Assembly: GCF_040222615.1 (NCBI RefSeq)
Contig: NZ_JAVKCQ010000165.1
Location: 1 to 55,725 of the forward strand
Length of the DNA: 55,725 nt
Source of the DNA: Haliea sp040222615
Lineage (GTDB): Bacteria > Pseudomonadota > Gammaproteobacteria > Pseudomonadales > Halieaceae
Reading direction: 5' to 3'
In this document: one piece after another, positions 16,946 through 26,225 of the stretch
Numbering within the stretch: the stretch's first letter is position 1
Layout of the letters: each line of letters starts with the position of its first letter
The notes under the pieces: model-generated
Database searches by the model: none
Told to the model about the DNA's origin: nothing
What the model saw: only the letters and a program-made list of their open reading frames with translations
Program-made: the position numbers and the translations under genes

Positions 16946-17845
16946 TCAGTTGTTCGCCACCCCATGGGGCACATGCCCGGTGGCGATGTGGGGACTGGCC
17001 AGCTGGCAGTGGGTTTCCTGATCATCGAAGAACACATCCGCCTGGTAAGCGCGCAGGAACTCGGTCTTGTTCAGCCCCCCCAGAAAGATGGATTCGTCGA
17101 TGCGGATATCCCAGGCGCGCAGGGTGCGGATAACCCGCTCATGAGCCGGCGCTGAGCGGGCCGTCACCAGTGCCGTGCGAATCGGCGCCTCGGTGGCGGG
17201 AAAGGCCTGCTGCAGACGATGCAGCGCGGCGAGGAACGGCTTGAAAGGGCCGCCGCTCAAGGGGGTCCTGGCCGCAGCCTGCTCGCTGGCCGTGAACGCC
17301 TCCAGGCCCTCCGTCTTGAAGACCCGCTCGGCTTCATCCGAGAACACCACCGCGTCACCGTCGAAGGCGAAGCGCAGCTGGTCGGAACTGCTGTTGCCAC
17401 CCTTGTTGGATACCAGGGTCGCCGCGGCCACCCCGCAGTTCAGGGCGTAGCGGACATCCTCCGCTTCATTGGACAGGAACAGTTGACAGCCAAACGCGTT
17501 GATGTAGCGCCAGGGGCTCTCCCCGCCGCAGAAAGCGGCGCGGCTGATTGGCAGCTCATAGTGCTGAATGGAATTGAATACCCGCAGGCCGGTGTCGGCA
17601 CTGTTGCGCGAAAGCAGCACCACTTCGACCTGGCCGTCCTCACCAAGCAGCGTATTCAGGCGCAACAGCTTTTGCACGAGGGGAAAAGCCTCTCCCGGTT
17701 CCAGCGGCTGTTCCTCGCGGGCAATCTGGTATTCGGAGTAAGCCTGCAGGCCCTCCTCCTGATACACGCGGTGGCTCTCGCCCAGATCGAACAGCGCCCG
17801 GGAGGAGATCGCGATAACCAGCTTGTTGTGAATGTCTTTCACCAT
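16946..17845 (-). CDS. cytosolic 5'-nucleotidase family protein
   Basis: 299 residues from ATG at 17845; an in-frame start ten codons upstream is less likely. Matches the bacterial branch of the NT5C1-like 5'-nucleotidase family (Pfam PF06189): LVIAISSRALFDLGESHRVYQEEGL, VVLLSRNSADTGLRVFNSIQHY, RAAFCGGESPWRYINAFGCQLFLSN, RFAFDGDAVVFSDEAERVF and FFDDQETHC carry the HAD-like Asp residues. Such enzymes release phosphate from nucleoside monophosphates. It lies between cysB and the BCCT carrier gene with no clear functional tie. Confidence 0.88.
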   Translation of the reverse strand: MVKDIHNKLVIAISSRALFDLGESHRVYQEEGLQAYSEYQIAREEQPLEPGEAFPLVQKLLRLNTLLGEDGQVEVVLLSRNSADTGLRVFNSIQHYELPISRAAFCGGESPWRYINAFGCQLFLSNEAEDVRYALNCGVAAATLVSNKGGNSSSDQLRFAFDGDAVVFSDEAERVFKTEGLEAFTASEQAAARTPLSGGPFKPFLAALHRLQQAFPATEAPIRTALVTARSAPAHERVIRTLRAWDIRIDESIFLGGLNKTEFLRAYQADVFFDDQETHCQLASPHIATGHVPHGVANN

Positions 17846-17899
17846 GCGCGTGAGTGTACCCCTTGCGGCATGCACAGCCTAGCCGGGGCGTCGGTGGAA

Positions 17900-19516
17900 C
17901 TACTCGGCCGGGGGTGCTCCCGGCATACCCGTGGACGCCAGCTCCGGCGCAGCGGCCTCAGCGCGCTCGGCTTCGTGCTGCTCCAGCATGCGCTGGATGC
18001 GCTCGCGCAGCAATGCCTCGTGCAGCTCGGCCTGGCGATGCTCGTTCCGCAGCGACTTGAGCAGGGACACCGCCAAAAATATCATCAGCACCATGAAGGG
18101 GAAGGCCGCCACTATGGACATGGTCTGCAGGGCGGCAAGCCCTCCGCTGAGCAGTAGCACACCCGCCACCAGCGTCTGCACCACACCCCACGTCAGCCGC
18201 AGCCAACGCGACGGCGTCAGGACACCGTTACCAGTGAACATGCCCAGGACAAAAGTGGCGGAGTTGGCAGAGGTGATAACAAACAGCACTATCAGCACCA
18301 ACACCAACAACGCCAACGCATCCGCTCCGGGGAGCAGCTGCAACATGAGAAACAGCCCTGAGCTGATCTCTTCGCTTACCGCCGCGGCAATACCCGGCAC
18401 CCCGAACAGTTCCTGATACAGAGCGGTGCCGCCAAAGGTGGCGAACCATACCGCGCTCAACATTACCGGCATACCGATAACACCGAGTACAAACTCCCTG
18501 ATCGTACGGCCGCGTGAAATACGGGCGATGAAACTGCCTACGAACGGCGCCCAGGACAGGCCCCATGCCCAGTAGAAAATCGTCCAGCGCTCGACCCAGT
18601 CCTCGCCGGTGTAGGGGGTCATCAGCAGACTCATCCCGATAACGTTTTCGAAGTAGTCCCCGATCGCATTGGTCAGGGCAGCAGTAATGAAATCCGTGGG
18701 ACCGGCAAAGAATACGAACAGCAGCAGACCCACGGCCAGCAGCATGTTGGCATCACTGATGTAACGGACGCCACTCTCCAGCGGAGTCAGCGAACACAGC
18801 AGGAAGATCGCCGCAATGCCAGCCAGAATCGCAAGCTGGGAGCTGGTGCTGAAGTCGACACCCGCCACCGACATCAGGCCACTGTTGATCTGGATAACCC
18901 CGAGCCCAAGGGTGGTCGCCACCCCGAATACCGTCGACACCACAGCAAGGACATTGATCGCGTGCCCCCAGCCACCATCAACCCGATCCCCAAGGCTGGC
19001 GCGAAAAGCCTCGCTGATCAACCCTGGCCGCTGCTGGCGGAAGCGCACATAGGCTATTGCGAGACCCACCACCGCAAAGTTCGCCCACTGGTGAAAACCC
19101 CAGTGAAACAGCGAATAACGCATGCCAAGGCTGGCAGCTTCGGGGGTACCGCCAGGCGCCAGTCCCAGGGGTGGTGCGTTGTAGTGGGTCATCGGCTCGG
19201 CCACGCCCCAGAACACCAGGCCGACACCCATGCCGGCTGAAAAGATCATCCCCAACCAGGTGGGATAGGGAAACTCGGGCACCTCCCCATCCGCCCCCAG
19301 GCGTATACGCCCATAGTCAGACAGCGCAACCGCCAGGCAGAACACGAGAAATCCGGTGGTCGCGAACAGATACAGCCAACCAAAATGCTCGGTAGTCATT
19401 TGCAGCGCCTGCTGAGCGCGCATTGCCAGCGCCGATGGCGCGACCACACCCAGGGCGACAAATGCCAGCAGTAGCAGCAGGGAGAGGTAGAAAACCCAGC
19501 CCGGACGACGGGACAT
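17900..19516 (-). CDS. BCCT-family betaine/choline/carnitine-type transporter
   Basis: 538-residue inner-membrane carrier with about 12 hydrophobic segments beginning at VFYLSLLLLLAFVALGVV. Family blocks are GMGVGLVFWGVAEPMTHYNAPP, LFHWGFHQWANFAVVGLAIAYVRFRQQRPGLI, and the signature WTIFYWAWGLSWAPFVGSFIARISRGRTIREFVLG. The glycine-rich segment reads GMGVGLVFWG, without a preceding aromatic cluster that would settle Na+ or H+ coupling. A charged, Ala/Glu-rich cytoplasmic tail ends the protein. ATG at 19516 overlaps the stop of the AGCS gene by one base (TGATG), so it is translated as part of the yajC-dcyD-AGCS-BCCT chain. Substrate not determined; a quaternary amine is typical. Confidence 0.93.
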   Translation of the reverse strand: MSRRPGWVFYLSLLLLLAFVALGVVAPSALAMRAQQALQMTTEHFGWLYLFATTGFLVFCLAVALSDYGRIRLGADGEVPEFPYPTWLGMIFSAGMGVGLVFWGVAEPMTHYNAPPLGLAPGGTPEAASLGMRYSLFHWGFHQWANFAVVGLAIAYVRFRQQRPGLISEAFRASLGDRVDGGWGHAINVLAVVSTVFGVATTLGLGVIQINSGLMSVAGVDFSTSSQLAILAGIAAIFLLCSLTPLESGVRYISDANMLLAVGLLLFVFFAGPTDFITAALTNAIGDYFENVIGMSLLMTPYTGEDWVERWTIFYWAWGLSWAPFVGSFIARISRGRTIREFVLGVIGMPVMLSAVWFATFGGTALYQELFGVPGIAAAVSEEISSGLFLMLQLLPGADALALLVLVLIVLFVITSANSATFVLGMFTGNGVLTPSRWLRLTWGVVQTLVAGVLLLSGGLAALQTMSIVAAFPFMVLMIFLAVSLLKSLRNEHRQAELHEALLRERIQRMLEQHEAERAEAAAPELASTGMPGAPPAE

Positions 19517-20844
19517 CACGATCCGGTCTTGAAGTATTCCCTGCTGATGCGGAAGACCAGCGGTCCGAGCAACAGCAGCGCGATGAGGTTGGGGATAGCC
19601 ATGAAGGCGTTCAGGGTGTCGGCGATCAACCACACCATCTCCAGTTCTATGAGCGTACCGACGGGAATCGCCGCCACCCACAGCAGGCGGAACGGCAGAC
19701 TCGCCCGCACCCCGAACAGGAATACCGCGCAACGCTCACCGTAGAACGACCAGCCGATCATGGTGGTGAAGGCGAACAGGCACAGGCCCACGGAGACCAC
19801 GTACTGGCCACCGGGCATGCCGCCGGCAAACGCCATGGAGGTGAGACTGGCGCCACTCACACCGGAGGGCAGCACGTCCATGATCACGATCACCAGACCG
19901 GTCATGGTGCAGACCACCAGGGTATCGATGAAGGTGCCGAGCATGGCGATCATGCCCTGCTGCACCGGCTGGTCAGTGCGGGCCGCGGCATGGGCGATGG
20001 GCGCGCTGCCCAGTCCGGCCTCATTGGAGAAGACCCCGCGGGCAACACCGAAGCGGATCGCTGCCCAGACCGTGGCGCCGGCAAAACCACCAGTGGCGGC
20101 GGACCCGGTAAAGGCGGACTCCACTATCACGGCAACCGCCGCCGGCACCGCACTGAGGTGAGTGATGATGACAATCAGGCCCATGAGGATATAGCTCAGA
20201 GCCATGAAAGGGACCAGCCAGCTGGCAACCCGGGCGATGCGCTTCACCCCACCGAGAATCACCGCCGCCACCAGCACCATCAGCACCAGACCAGTGGCCA
20301 GCGGCGGCACGGCAAAGGAATCCTGCAACACCTGGGACACGGAGTTGGATTGCACGGTGTTGGCGATGCCGAAACCGGCCAGGCTACCGAAGATCGCGAA
20401 GGCCCAGGCCAGCCAGTGCCAGCGCTTGTGCAGCCCGTTGCGGATGTAGTACATGGGGCCGCCACTGTAATTGCCTTCGGCATCCTGTTCCCGGAAACGC
20501 ACGGCACAGACTGCCTCGGCATACTTTGTCGCCATGCCGACCAGGGCGGTGATCCACATCCAGAACAGGGCTCCTGGACCGCCCAGCACCAGGGCAGTTG
20601 CCACCCCGGCAATGTTACCGGTGCCGATGGTGGCGGACAGGGACGTCATCAGGGCGCTGAACGGGGAAATATCACCTTTACCATGCCCTTGCCGGCCGCC
20701 GAACAGGAGCGCAAATGCCCGCGGAATATTGCGCAGGGTCAGGAAGCGCAGACCGATGCTGAGATACAGGCCTGTTCCCAGTAACAACACCAGCATCACC
20801 GGCCCCCAGGCCCAGCTGTTTACGGTTGTTATTATTTCGCTCAT
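19516..20844 (-). CDS. sodium:alanine/glycine symporter family (AGCS) protein
   Basis: 442-residue multi-pass carrier for small neutral amino acids driven by sodium. Visible family blocks are SALMTSLSATIGTGNIAGVATAL, GGPGALFWMWITALVGMATKYAEAVCAVRFRE, GGPMYYIRNGL, GVARGVFSNEAGLGSAPIAHAAARTDQPVQQGMIAMLGTFIDTLVVCTMTGLVI. The gene overlaps the dcyD-type gene by four bases (ATGA) and the BCCT gene by one, so the three are coupled. With a PLP enzyme acting on D-cysteine or related amino acids next to it, uptake of the enzyme's substrate is plausible. Confidence 0.95.
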   Translation of the reverse strand: MSEIITTVNSWAWGPVMLVLLLGTGLYLSIGLRFLTLRNIPRAFALLFGGRQGHGKGDISPFSALMTSLSATIGTGNIAGVATALVLGGPGALFWMWITALVGMATKYAEAVCAVRFREQDAEGNYSGGPMYYIRNGLHKRWHWLAWAFAIFGSLAGFGIANTVQSNSVSQVLQDSFAVPPLATGLVLMVLVAAVILGGVKRIARVASWLVPFMALSYILMGLIVIITHLSAVPAAVAVIVESAFTGSAATGGFAGATVWAAIRFGVARGVFSNEAGLGSAPIAHAAARTDQPVQQGMIAMLGTFIDTLVVCTMTGLVIVIMDVLPSGVSGASLTSMAFAGGMPGGQYVVSVGLCLFAFTTMIGWSFYGERCAVFLFGVRASLPFRLLWVAAIPVGTLIELEMVWLIADTLNAFMAIPNLIALLLLGPLVFRISREYFKTGS

Positions 20845-21878
20845 TGCACCCCCCCCCGGGGTTCAGCCGCGCGCGCCGGCGCTGCCAAGGTGAAATTCTG
20901 CGCCTGCGGGAAAACCCCGAAGACGCCGCCTGTGTGCAGGAAAACGATATCGCGGCAGTCGCGAAAACGCCCGGCCTCGAGTTCGGTGAGCATGCCCTGG
21001 AAGGCCTTGCCGGTGTAGACCGGATCCAGCAGCAGGCCCTCCAGAGCCGCCAGTTCCGCGATCAGCGCGAACACCGCCGGCCCGGCGACACCGTAACCCT
21101 CCCCCACGTAGCCGTCCAGTACCCGGATTTCCGGGTCTACGGCCGGTACTGCCGGGAAACGGGTACGCCAGTCAGCGCTGTCCGCCGCCACCTTGTCGAG
21201 GAAGTACTGCTCGTCGTCGCAGACATTGACGCCCCACACGGTCACGGGCAGATCATGGAGACTGGCACCGAGCGTCAAACCCGCCTGGGTACCGCCGGAA
21301 CCGGATGCGGTCACCAGATGGGCGCTGGCGATTTCCGCAGAGGCCAGATCTGTCTTCAGCTCTTCACAGGCGGCGATGTAGCCCCAGGCACCGAGCCCGT
21401 CGCTGCCGCCCGTGGGGATCACCAGCGCCTTGCGCCCAAGCCCGGCATAGTGTTTCTGCCACCGGGCAAGCAGGTCAGGCAACTCGCTGACGTACTGGCG
21501 TTTGGGATAGCAGTTGATGGTTGCGCCGGCCAGCTGGTCCAGCAGGAAATTACCCTCGCTGGCAGCGGGCTCATCTCCCCGCAGCAGCAGGTGTACCGAG
21601 AGTCCCATCTGGGCGCCCGCGAACGCGGTGGCGCGGCAGTGGTTACTTTGCACACCGCCGCAGGTAATCAGGGTATCGCAGCCTTCCGCCAGGGCGTGGG
21701 CGACAATGAATTCAAGCTTGCGAACCTTGTTGCCGCTGAGCAGGCAACCACTCAGGTCGTCGCGCTTGACCCAGAGCCGGTGACCCTGCCCCCAGCGCTC
21801 GCTGGCCCGGGCCAGGTATTGCAGCGGGGTGGGCCGACGGGCCAGTTCGACCCGCGGCGGGAATTCAAGCGCGGCCAT
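20841..21878 (-). CDS. dcyD: PLP-dependent D-cysteine desulfhydrase / ACC deaminase family enzyme
   Basis: 345-residue fold-type II PLP enzyme. The PLP lysine lies in KRDDLSGCLLSGNKVRKLEF, with TCGGVQSNHCRATAFAGA and SGSGGTQAGLTLG as phosphate- and substrate-binding loops and LLDPVYTGKAFQGML near the C-terminus. The family includes D-cysteine desulfhydrase (pyruvate, sulfide, ammonia) and 1-aminocyclopropane-1-carboxylate deaminase. The residues that separate these are not decisive by eye, so the symbol is the likelier choice rather than certain. The gene overlaps yajC by one base and the AGCS gene by four. Confidence 0.85.
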   Translation of the reverse strand: MAALEFPPRVELARRPTPLQYLARASERWGQGHRLWVKRDDLSGCLLSGNKVRKLEFIVAHALAEGCDTLITCGGVQSNHCRATAFAGAQMGLSVHLLLRGDEPAASEGNFLLDQLAGATINCYPKRQYVSELPDLLARWQKHYAGLGRKALVIPTGGSDGLGAWGYIAACEELKTDLASAEIASAHLVTASGSGGTQAGLTLGASLHDLPVTVWGVNVCDDEQYFLDKVAADSADWRTRFPAVPAVDPEIRVLDGYVGEGYGVAGPAVFALIAELAALEGLLLDPVYTGKAFQGMLTELEAGRFRDCRDIVFLHTGGVFGVFPQAQNFTLAAPARAAEPRGGVQ

Positions 21879-22213
21879 CAGCCGATGGACTTGAGCGTTC
21901 CCTTCGGCAATACGGCGTGGACATGAATACGCTGGAACTTCATTTCCACATTGTTGGCGACGTTCAGCACAATGTAGTTGTCATCCAGGCTGGTGATGCG
22001 GCCCAGAATGCCGGAGCTGGTGACCACCTCATCGCCCTTGCCCAGCGCCGACACCATTTGCGCGTGTTCCTTCTGGCGCTTGCGCTGGGGCCGGATCGCA
22101 ATGAAATAGAACAGCGCAAAAAGGCCGACGAGGAAGACAATCTGGAACATTTCGCCGCCACCGGCGGCGGCACCTTCGGCCTGGGCGTGGGCGCTGGCAA
22201 TGAACAAACTCAT
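21878..22213 (-). CDS. yajC: preprotein translocase accessory subunit YajC
   Basis: 111-residue single-pass membrane protein. A short Ala/Gly-rich N-terminus (SLFIASAHAQAEGAAAGGG) is followed by the membrane segment MFQIVFLVGLFALFYFIAIRPQRKRQKEH and the YajC block ALGKGDEVVTSSGILGRITSLDDNYIVLNVANNVEMKFQRIHVHAVLPKGTLKSI. YajC assists SecDF. ATG at 22213 is preferred because it begins the canonical protein and has a ribosome site (AAGGAG) just upstream; longer in-frame versions do not fit the family. Unusually, secD and secF are not next to it. It overlaps dcyD by one base instead. Confidence 0.93.
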   Translation of the reverse strand: MSLFIASAHAQAEGAAAGGGEMFQIVFLVGLFALFYFIAIRPQRKRQKEHAQMVSALGKGDEVVTSSGILGRITSLDDNYIVLNVANNVEMKFQRIHVHAVLPKGTLKSIG

Positions 22214-22326
22214 GGGAACTCCTTGTTGGCGGGCAAAGCGGGAAGGTACTTGCGCGAGCTTACAGACAGGCGCAAATGTACAGTGAATCCCCTGCCCCTG
22301 CAATGCGGGCGCTCGGCGCGCCGCGG

Positions 22327-23109
22327 TCAGGCACGCAGCTCGAAGTCGTACTCCATGATCTGCGGCGCGTGGTCGGAAAAGCGCTGGGCCTTGTAGATAT
22401 CCGCTCTCTTTACCGCGGAGGCGAGCCCCGGCGTGATCAACTGGTAGTCCAGGCGCCAGCCCACGTTCCTGTCCCAGGCCTGGCCACGATTGGACCACCA
22501 GGTGTACTGGTCCGGCTCGGAGTTGACCAGGCGGAAGGAATCCACGTAGCCCAGCTCATCGTAGACCTGGTCCAGCCATGCGCGCTCCTCGGGGAGAAAT
22601 CCAGAGTTCTTCTGGTTGGCCCTCCAGTTCTTCAGGTCGATGGGCTGGTGGCAGATATTCCAGTCGGCGCAGATGACGAACTCGCGGCGCTTGCGGCGCA
22701 GCGCCTGCAGGTGCTCATAGAACTGTGCCATGAAATCGTACTTCTTCGCCTGCGCCGCATCACTGCTGGAACCCGAAGGCAGGTACAGGGAAATAACGCT
22801 GACGCCGTCATAGTCAGCCTGCAGATAGCGGCCTTCAGTATCAGCCGACTCCCAGCCCAGACTGGTTACGACCTGCCGCGGCTTGACCCGTGAATACAGC
22901 GCGGTGCCGCTATAACCCTTCTTGACCGCATCGTTATAGAAGCAATGATAGCCCTCGGGGCTGAATACCGGGTCCGCGAGCTGTTCTTCCTGGGCCTTGG
23001 TCTCCTGGATACAGACCACATCGGCGTCCTGTTGCGCCAGCCAGGCGAAAAAACCCTTGCGGGCCGCGGCGCGAATGCCATTGGTGTTACAGGTGATAAT
23101 AGTCGCCAC
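22327..23109 (-). CDS. xth: exodeoxyribonuclease III / AP endonuclease
   Basis: 260-residue metal-dependent repair nuclease that cuts at abasic sites and degrades DNA 3' to 5'. TCNTNGIRAAARKGFFAWL, VCIQETKAQ (catalytic Glu), YSGTALYSR, SLYLPSGS, ICADWNICHQPIDLKNWRANQ (the DxN pair), WRLDYQL and FSDHAPQIMEY (catalytic Asp-His) are all present. The sequence is of the shorter ExoIII type found widely in gammaproteobacteria. Next on the strand is yajC, 113 bases on. Function firm. Confidence 0.95.
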   Translation of the reverse strand: MATIITCNTNGIRAAARKGFFAWLAQQDADVVCIQETKAQEEQLADPVFSPEGYHCFYNDAVKKGYSGTALYSRVKPRQVVTSLGWESADTEGRYLQADYDGVSVISLYLPSGSSSDAAQAKKYDFMAQFYEHLQALRRKRREFVICADWNICHQPIDLKNWRANQKNSGFLPEERAWLDQVYDELGYVDSFRLVNSEPDQYTWWSNRGQAWDRNVGWRLDYQLITPGLASAVKRADIYKAQRFSDHAPQIMEYDFELRA

Positions 23110-23280
23110 AATCCGTCCCGATCCCTACGCAGCGGCGCAGTGTAACGGAATGGACCAGCCCGCTTCAATTCGCCGCGCCCGGCCAGCTACCCTGCCCCCG
23201 GACAGCACCCTTGTGTATCATCCGTGCAGTTCCACTGCCTGCCCTGCAACCTGACGACGACCGGGAGACCCCAGATCGCC

Positions 23281-24987
23281 ATGAATGAAGTCGCCGCAAT
23301 CACTACCCGCCTGCGTACCGCCTGTGAGCAACTGACTGCTCCGGGAGCCCCCTTCGAAATGGCGTCCCGGACAGTCAACGGCGCCGAACTGCGCTGCTAC
23401 CGCAATGCGCCAGTAGACCTCCGTACCGCCCTGGATGCCGGCCGTGCGCATGGCGACAGGATCGCCATCACCTATGAGGAGGAGCGCTACAGTTTCACCG
23501 AATTCTTTACCGCGGCCGACCGCTTTGCCCACTACCTCGTCAATACCGCGGGCATCAAACCCGGGGACCGCATCGCCATCGCCATGCGCAACTACCCGGA
23601 GTGGATGTTTGCCTTCGTCGGCGCTGTGTCGGTGGGGGCGGTAGTGGTGCCCCTGAACAGCTGGGGGCGGGCAGAAGAACTGGGCTATGCCCTCGGCGAT
23701 GCCGGCGCCAGCCTCGTCGTGTGCGACCCGGAGCGGTTGGACCTGATACGTTCGCGTCTGCCGGCACTGGGCTGTGCCGCCATCGTGGCCCGCAGCGCCG
23801 GCACCGACACCCGTGGCGCAGACCCCTGGGAAGTCACCCAGACAGGCCCGGCAGAGTGCCCCCAGGTGGCCATCAGTCCGGACGACCTGGTGATGATCAT
23901 GTACACCTCCGGCACCACCGGCAAACCCAAGGGCGCCGCCTCTACCCACTTCGCCATCGCCCAGGCCCTGTACAACTTCGAACTGATGGCCTATATGTCG
24001 GCGATGGCCAACCCGGACATCATTGGCAAGATGATGTCCTCGGGTTTCGAGCCCTCGACCCTGCTCTCGGTGCCTCTGTTCCATGTCTCGGGCTGTTATG
24101 CCGTATTCCTGCTCAACCTGCGGGGCGGACGCAAGACCAGCATCCTGTACAAGTGGGACCCGGTGGCGGCGCTTCAGGTTATCGAACGCGAGCGTATCAC
24201 CGTCTTCACCGGGGTGCCGGCCATGACCATCGCCATGCTGGAGTCGCCCGAATTCGAACGCACGGATACCAGCAGCCTGTATTCCCTTGGCGCCGGTGGC
24301 ACTGCCTGCCCGCCGCACCTGAAGGACCTGATCTACGGCAAGGTTCCCCACGCCTACCCCGGCACTGGCTACGGCATGACCGAAACCAATGCCACCGGCA
24401 GCAGCTGCACCGGCGAGGCCTATCGGGTCTGCCCCACCGCCGCCGGCACCCTGTCGCCCATCGTTGACCTGCGCGCAATTGATCCCGACGGCAACATCCT
24501 GCCCCCGGGCCAGGCCGGTGAACTGATGCTGCGCAGCCCCACCAATGCGCGTGAATACTGGAACCTGCCCGCCGCAACGGCGGAAACCTTCGTCGACGGC
24601 TGGGTGCGCACCGGCGATATCGGCTACATGGACGAGTACGGCTTCGTCCATGTCGTGGACCGGATCAAGGACATGGTGATCCGCAGCGGGGAAAACATCT
24701 ACCCGATTGAAGTGGAGGGCGTCCTCACCGCCCACCCGCGGGTGCGCGAGGCCTCCGTGTATGGCCTCCCACACCCCGAGCTGGGGGAAGAACTGGCAGC
24801 GACGGTGTACGGCGATCCCGGCCTGAAGCCGGAGGAGCTGACTGCCTACCTGAAGGAGCACCTGGCGGGATTCAAGGTGCCTACCCAGTGGTTGCTGACC
24901 GATGAGCCACTGGCCCGCAATGCCACCGGCAAACTGCTGAAGCAGGAAATCCGCGCCCGGCACCTGCAGCAGTGGCCGCATTCCTGA
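23281..24987 (+). CDS. AMP-binding acyl-CoA synthetase
   Basis: 568-residue ANL-family ligase that activates a carboxylic acid through an acyl-adenylate to its CoA ester. P-loop IMYTSGTTGKPKG (206-218), GTGYGMTETNATGSS (A5), GWVRTGDIGYMDEYGFVHVVDRIKDMVIRSGENIYPIEVEG (A7-A8) and NATGK with the catalytic K551. ATG at 23281 is chosen; longer in-frame starts have no family match. The acid is not predictable from sequence, but medium/long-chain or cyclic acids fit. It faces a 13-gene minus-strand run with P450, IorAB and an amidohydrolase, so it may activate an acid produced there. That link is inference. Confidence 0.92.
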   Translation: MNEVAAITTRLRTACEQLTAPGAPFEMASRTVNGAELRCYRNAPVDLRTALDAGRAHGDRIAITYEEERYSFTEFFTAADRFAHYLVNTAGIKPGDRIAIAMRNYPEWMFAFVGAVSVGAVVVPLNSWGRAEELGYALGDAGASLVVCDPERLDLIRSRLPALGCAAIVARSAGTDTRGADPWEVTQTGPAECPQVAISPDDLVMIMYTSGTTGKPKGAASTHFAIAQALYNFELMAYMSAMANPDIIGKMMSSGFEPSTLLSVPLFHVSGCYAVFLLNLRGGRKTSILYKWDPVAALQVIERERITVFTGVPAMTIAMLESPEFERTDTSSLYSLGAGGTACPPHLKDLIYGKVPHAYPGTGYGMTETNATGSSCTGEAYRVCPTAAGTLSPIVDLRAIDPDGNILPPGQAGELMLRSPTNAREYWNLPAATAETFVDGWVRTGDIGYMDEYGFVHVVDRIKDMVIRSGENIYPIEVEGVLTAHPRVREASVYGLPHPELGEELAATVYGDPGLKPEELTAYLKEHLAGFKVPTQWLLTDEPLARNATGKLLKQEIRARHLQQWPHS

Positions 24988-25032
24988 GGCCACGGTTGCC
25001 GGCAGGCGCGCTGCAGCAACAGGATCGGCGCC

Positions 25033-25737
25033 TCAGCCCCCGGGGCCTGCGCCGGTCACCATGGAGCGGGCCCGGCGTGAAAACGCCTCCGCATCCTCGG
25101 TTTTCCTGGCATCCATGAGTTCGGCGATATCCACCGGCACCTTGACTCCGGCGCGGGCACGGGGCCGGTCGGAAATCGCCCCCATCCAGCGGGAGAGATT
25201 GTCCAGGCCCTCTATGGAGATGCCTGACCAGCGATGTGTCCTGACCCATGCCCAGTTCGCCATGTCGGCAATGCTGTAGTCCCCGGCGAGGAATTCGCTC
25301 TCGCCCAGGCGCCTGTCCAGTACCTCGAACAGGCGCCGGCCCTCGGTCTGGTAGCGGTCGATGGCGGGCTGGATTTTTTCCGGGAAGTAGCGATAGAAGA
25401 CATTGGCCTGGCCCATCATCGGGCCTACCCCGCCCATCTGGAACATCAGCCACTGCAGCACGCGAGAGCGTCCTCGCACATCCGTAGGCAGGAACCTGCC
25501 AGACTTCTCCGCCAGGTAAATCATGATGGCCCCGGACTCGAACACTGCAAAGTTGTCTTCATCGCGGTCGGTGATGGCGGGGATACGACCGTTGGGGCAG
25601 ATGCGGAGAAACTCCGGAGACCTCTGCTGCCCGGCGCTGAGATCAATGGTATGCACCTCGTAGGGCATTTCCATTTCCTCCAGCGCGATGGAGGCCTTGT
25701 AGCCGTTGGGCGTCGGTGCCGTGTAGAGGTCGATCAT
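25033..25737 (-). CDS. glutathione S-transferase, YfcG/Ure2p-like
   Basis: 234 residues. N-terminal thioredoxin-fold domain (1-80) with the TPNGYKASIALEEM block, whose Asn-Gly-Tyr-Lys arrangement is typical of the Nu-class/YfcG disulfide-bond reductases, and the cis-Pro segment GRIPAITD plus ESGAIMIYLAEK. The helical C-domain is regular, with GDYSIADMANWAWVR as the usual N-capping block. It probably binds glutathione and acts on electrophiles or disulfides. Last gene of the long minus-strand run, 10 bases after the SnoaL-like gene, and converges on the acyl-CoA synthetase. Substrate unknown. Confidence 0.9.
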   Translation of the reverse strand: MIDLYTAPTPNGYKASIALEEMEMPYEVHTIDLSAGQQRSPEFLRICPNGRIPAITDRDEDNFAVFESGAIMIYLAEKSGRFLPTDVRGRSRVLQWLMFQMGGVGPMMGQANVFYRYFPEKIQPAIDRYQTEGRRLFEVLDRRLGESEFLAGDYSIADMANWAWVRTHRWSGISIEGLDNLSRWMGAISDRPRARAGVKVPVDIAELMDARKTEDAEAFSRRARSMVTGAGPGG

Positions 25738-25747
25738 CCGTTTGCCT

Positions 25748-26197
25748 TCAAAGGTTCATGAAATCCGGCGCATTGAATATCCAGCTTTTTTCCTCCACGC
25801 GGCGACTGATTCGCCAGCCAGCCGGCGTACGGCGGTATTCATCCACGTACCACAGACCGATCAGGAAAACCTGCTGGCCACCGTCCGGGAGGTTCATTTC
25901 CATTGGATTGAAACACATTACGCGACCCGTTGCGCTGTCGCCGTTTACCGTGAACTGCAGATTGGCGTTCAAATGCTGGGAATTGGGGAAGATCTCGTCG
26001 GCCACGGCCTGCTTCAGGTAGGCAATAGTCTCCTCCAGGTTACCCACCGAGCCGCCAAAGGCGGAATAGTCGATGTGGGCATCCTCTGTAAACACCTCGC
26101 GCAGCGTATCGAACGACTTGCTGTCGATCAGGTGGGAGTAGAAATACACCAGATCCTGGAGTTCCAGGCGGTCGGAGATATCCTGTTGTGACAACAT
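25748..26197 (-). CDS. SnoaL/NTF2-like protein
   Basis: 149 residues forming one cone-shaped NTF2-like domain. LELQDLVYFYSHLIDSKSFDTLREVFTEDAHIDYSAFGG is the characteristic first half of SnoaL_4-type proteins. Members include isomerases, dehydratases and the small subunits of ring-hydroxylating oxygenases, so no reaction can be named. The D and H of the classic ketosteroid-isomerase-type pocket are suggestive but not proof. It sits 28 bases after the GST-like gene and 10 before the GST gene, inside the P450/IorAB run, fitting a role on a small cyclic intermediate. Confidence 0.82.
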   Translation of the reverse strand: MLSQQDISDRLELQDLVYFYSHLIDSKSFDTLREVFTEDAHIDYSAFGGSVGNLEETIAYLKQAVADEIFPNSQHLNANLQFTVNGDSATGRVMCFNPMEMNLPDGGQQVFLIGLWYVDEYRRTPAGWRISRRVEEKSWIFNAPDFMNL

Positions 26198-26225
26198 GGC
26201 AGCTTCCTTTTTATAGTTGCTTGAC

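Noticed and set aside
19423..20784. 453-codon plus-strand frame opposite the BCCT and AGCS genes
   Set aside because: His/Gln/Gly-rich translation and antisense to two conserved membrane carriers.
23218..24993. 591-codon minus-strand frame covering the acyl-CoA synthetase gene
   Set aside because: Gly/His-rich translation with no domain; the plus strand holds every ANL motif in order.
24988..25032. GTTGC ... GCAAC pairing in the synthetase-GST gap as a terminator
   Set aside because: Short arms and no U-tract; too weak to call.
24881..25453. 190-codon minus-strand frame overlapping the GST gene end
   Set aside because: Overlaps in a different frame with the GST gene and with the end of the synthetase gene; no similarity to any family.
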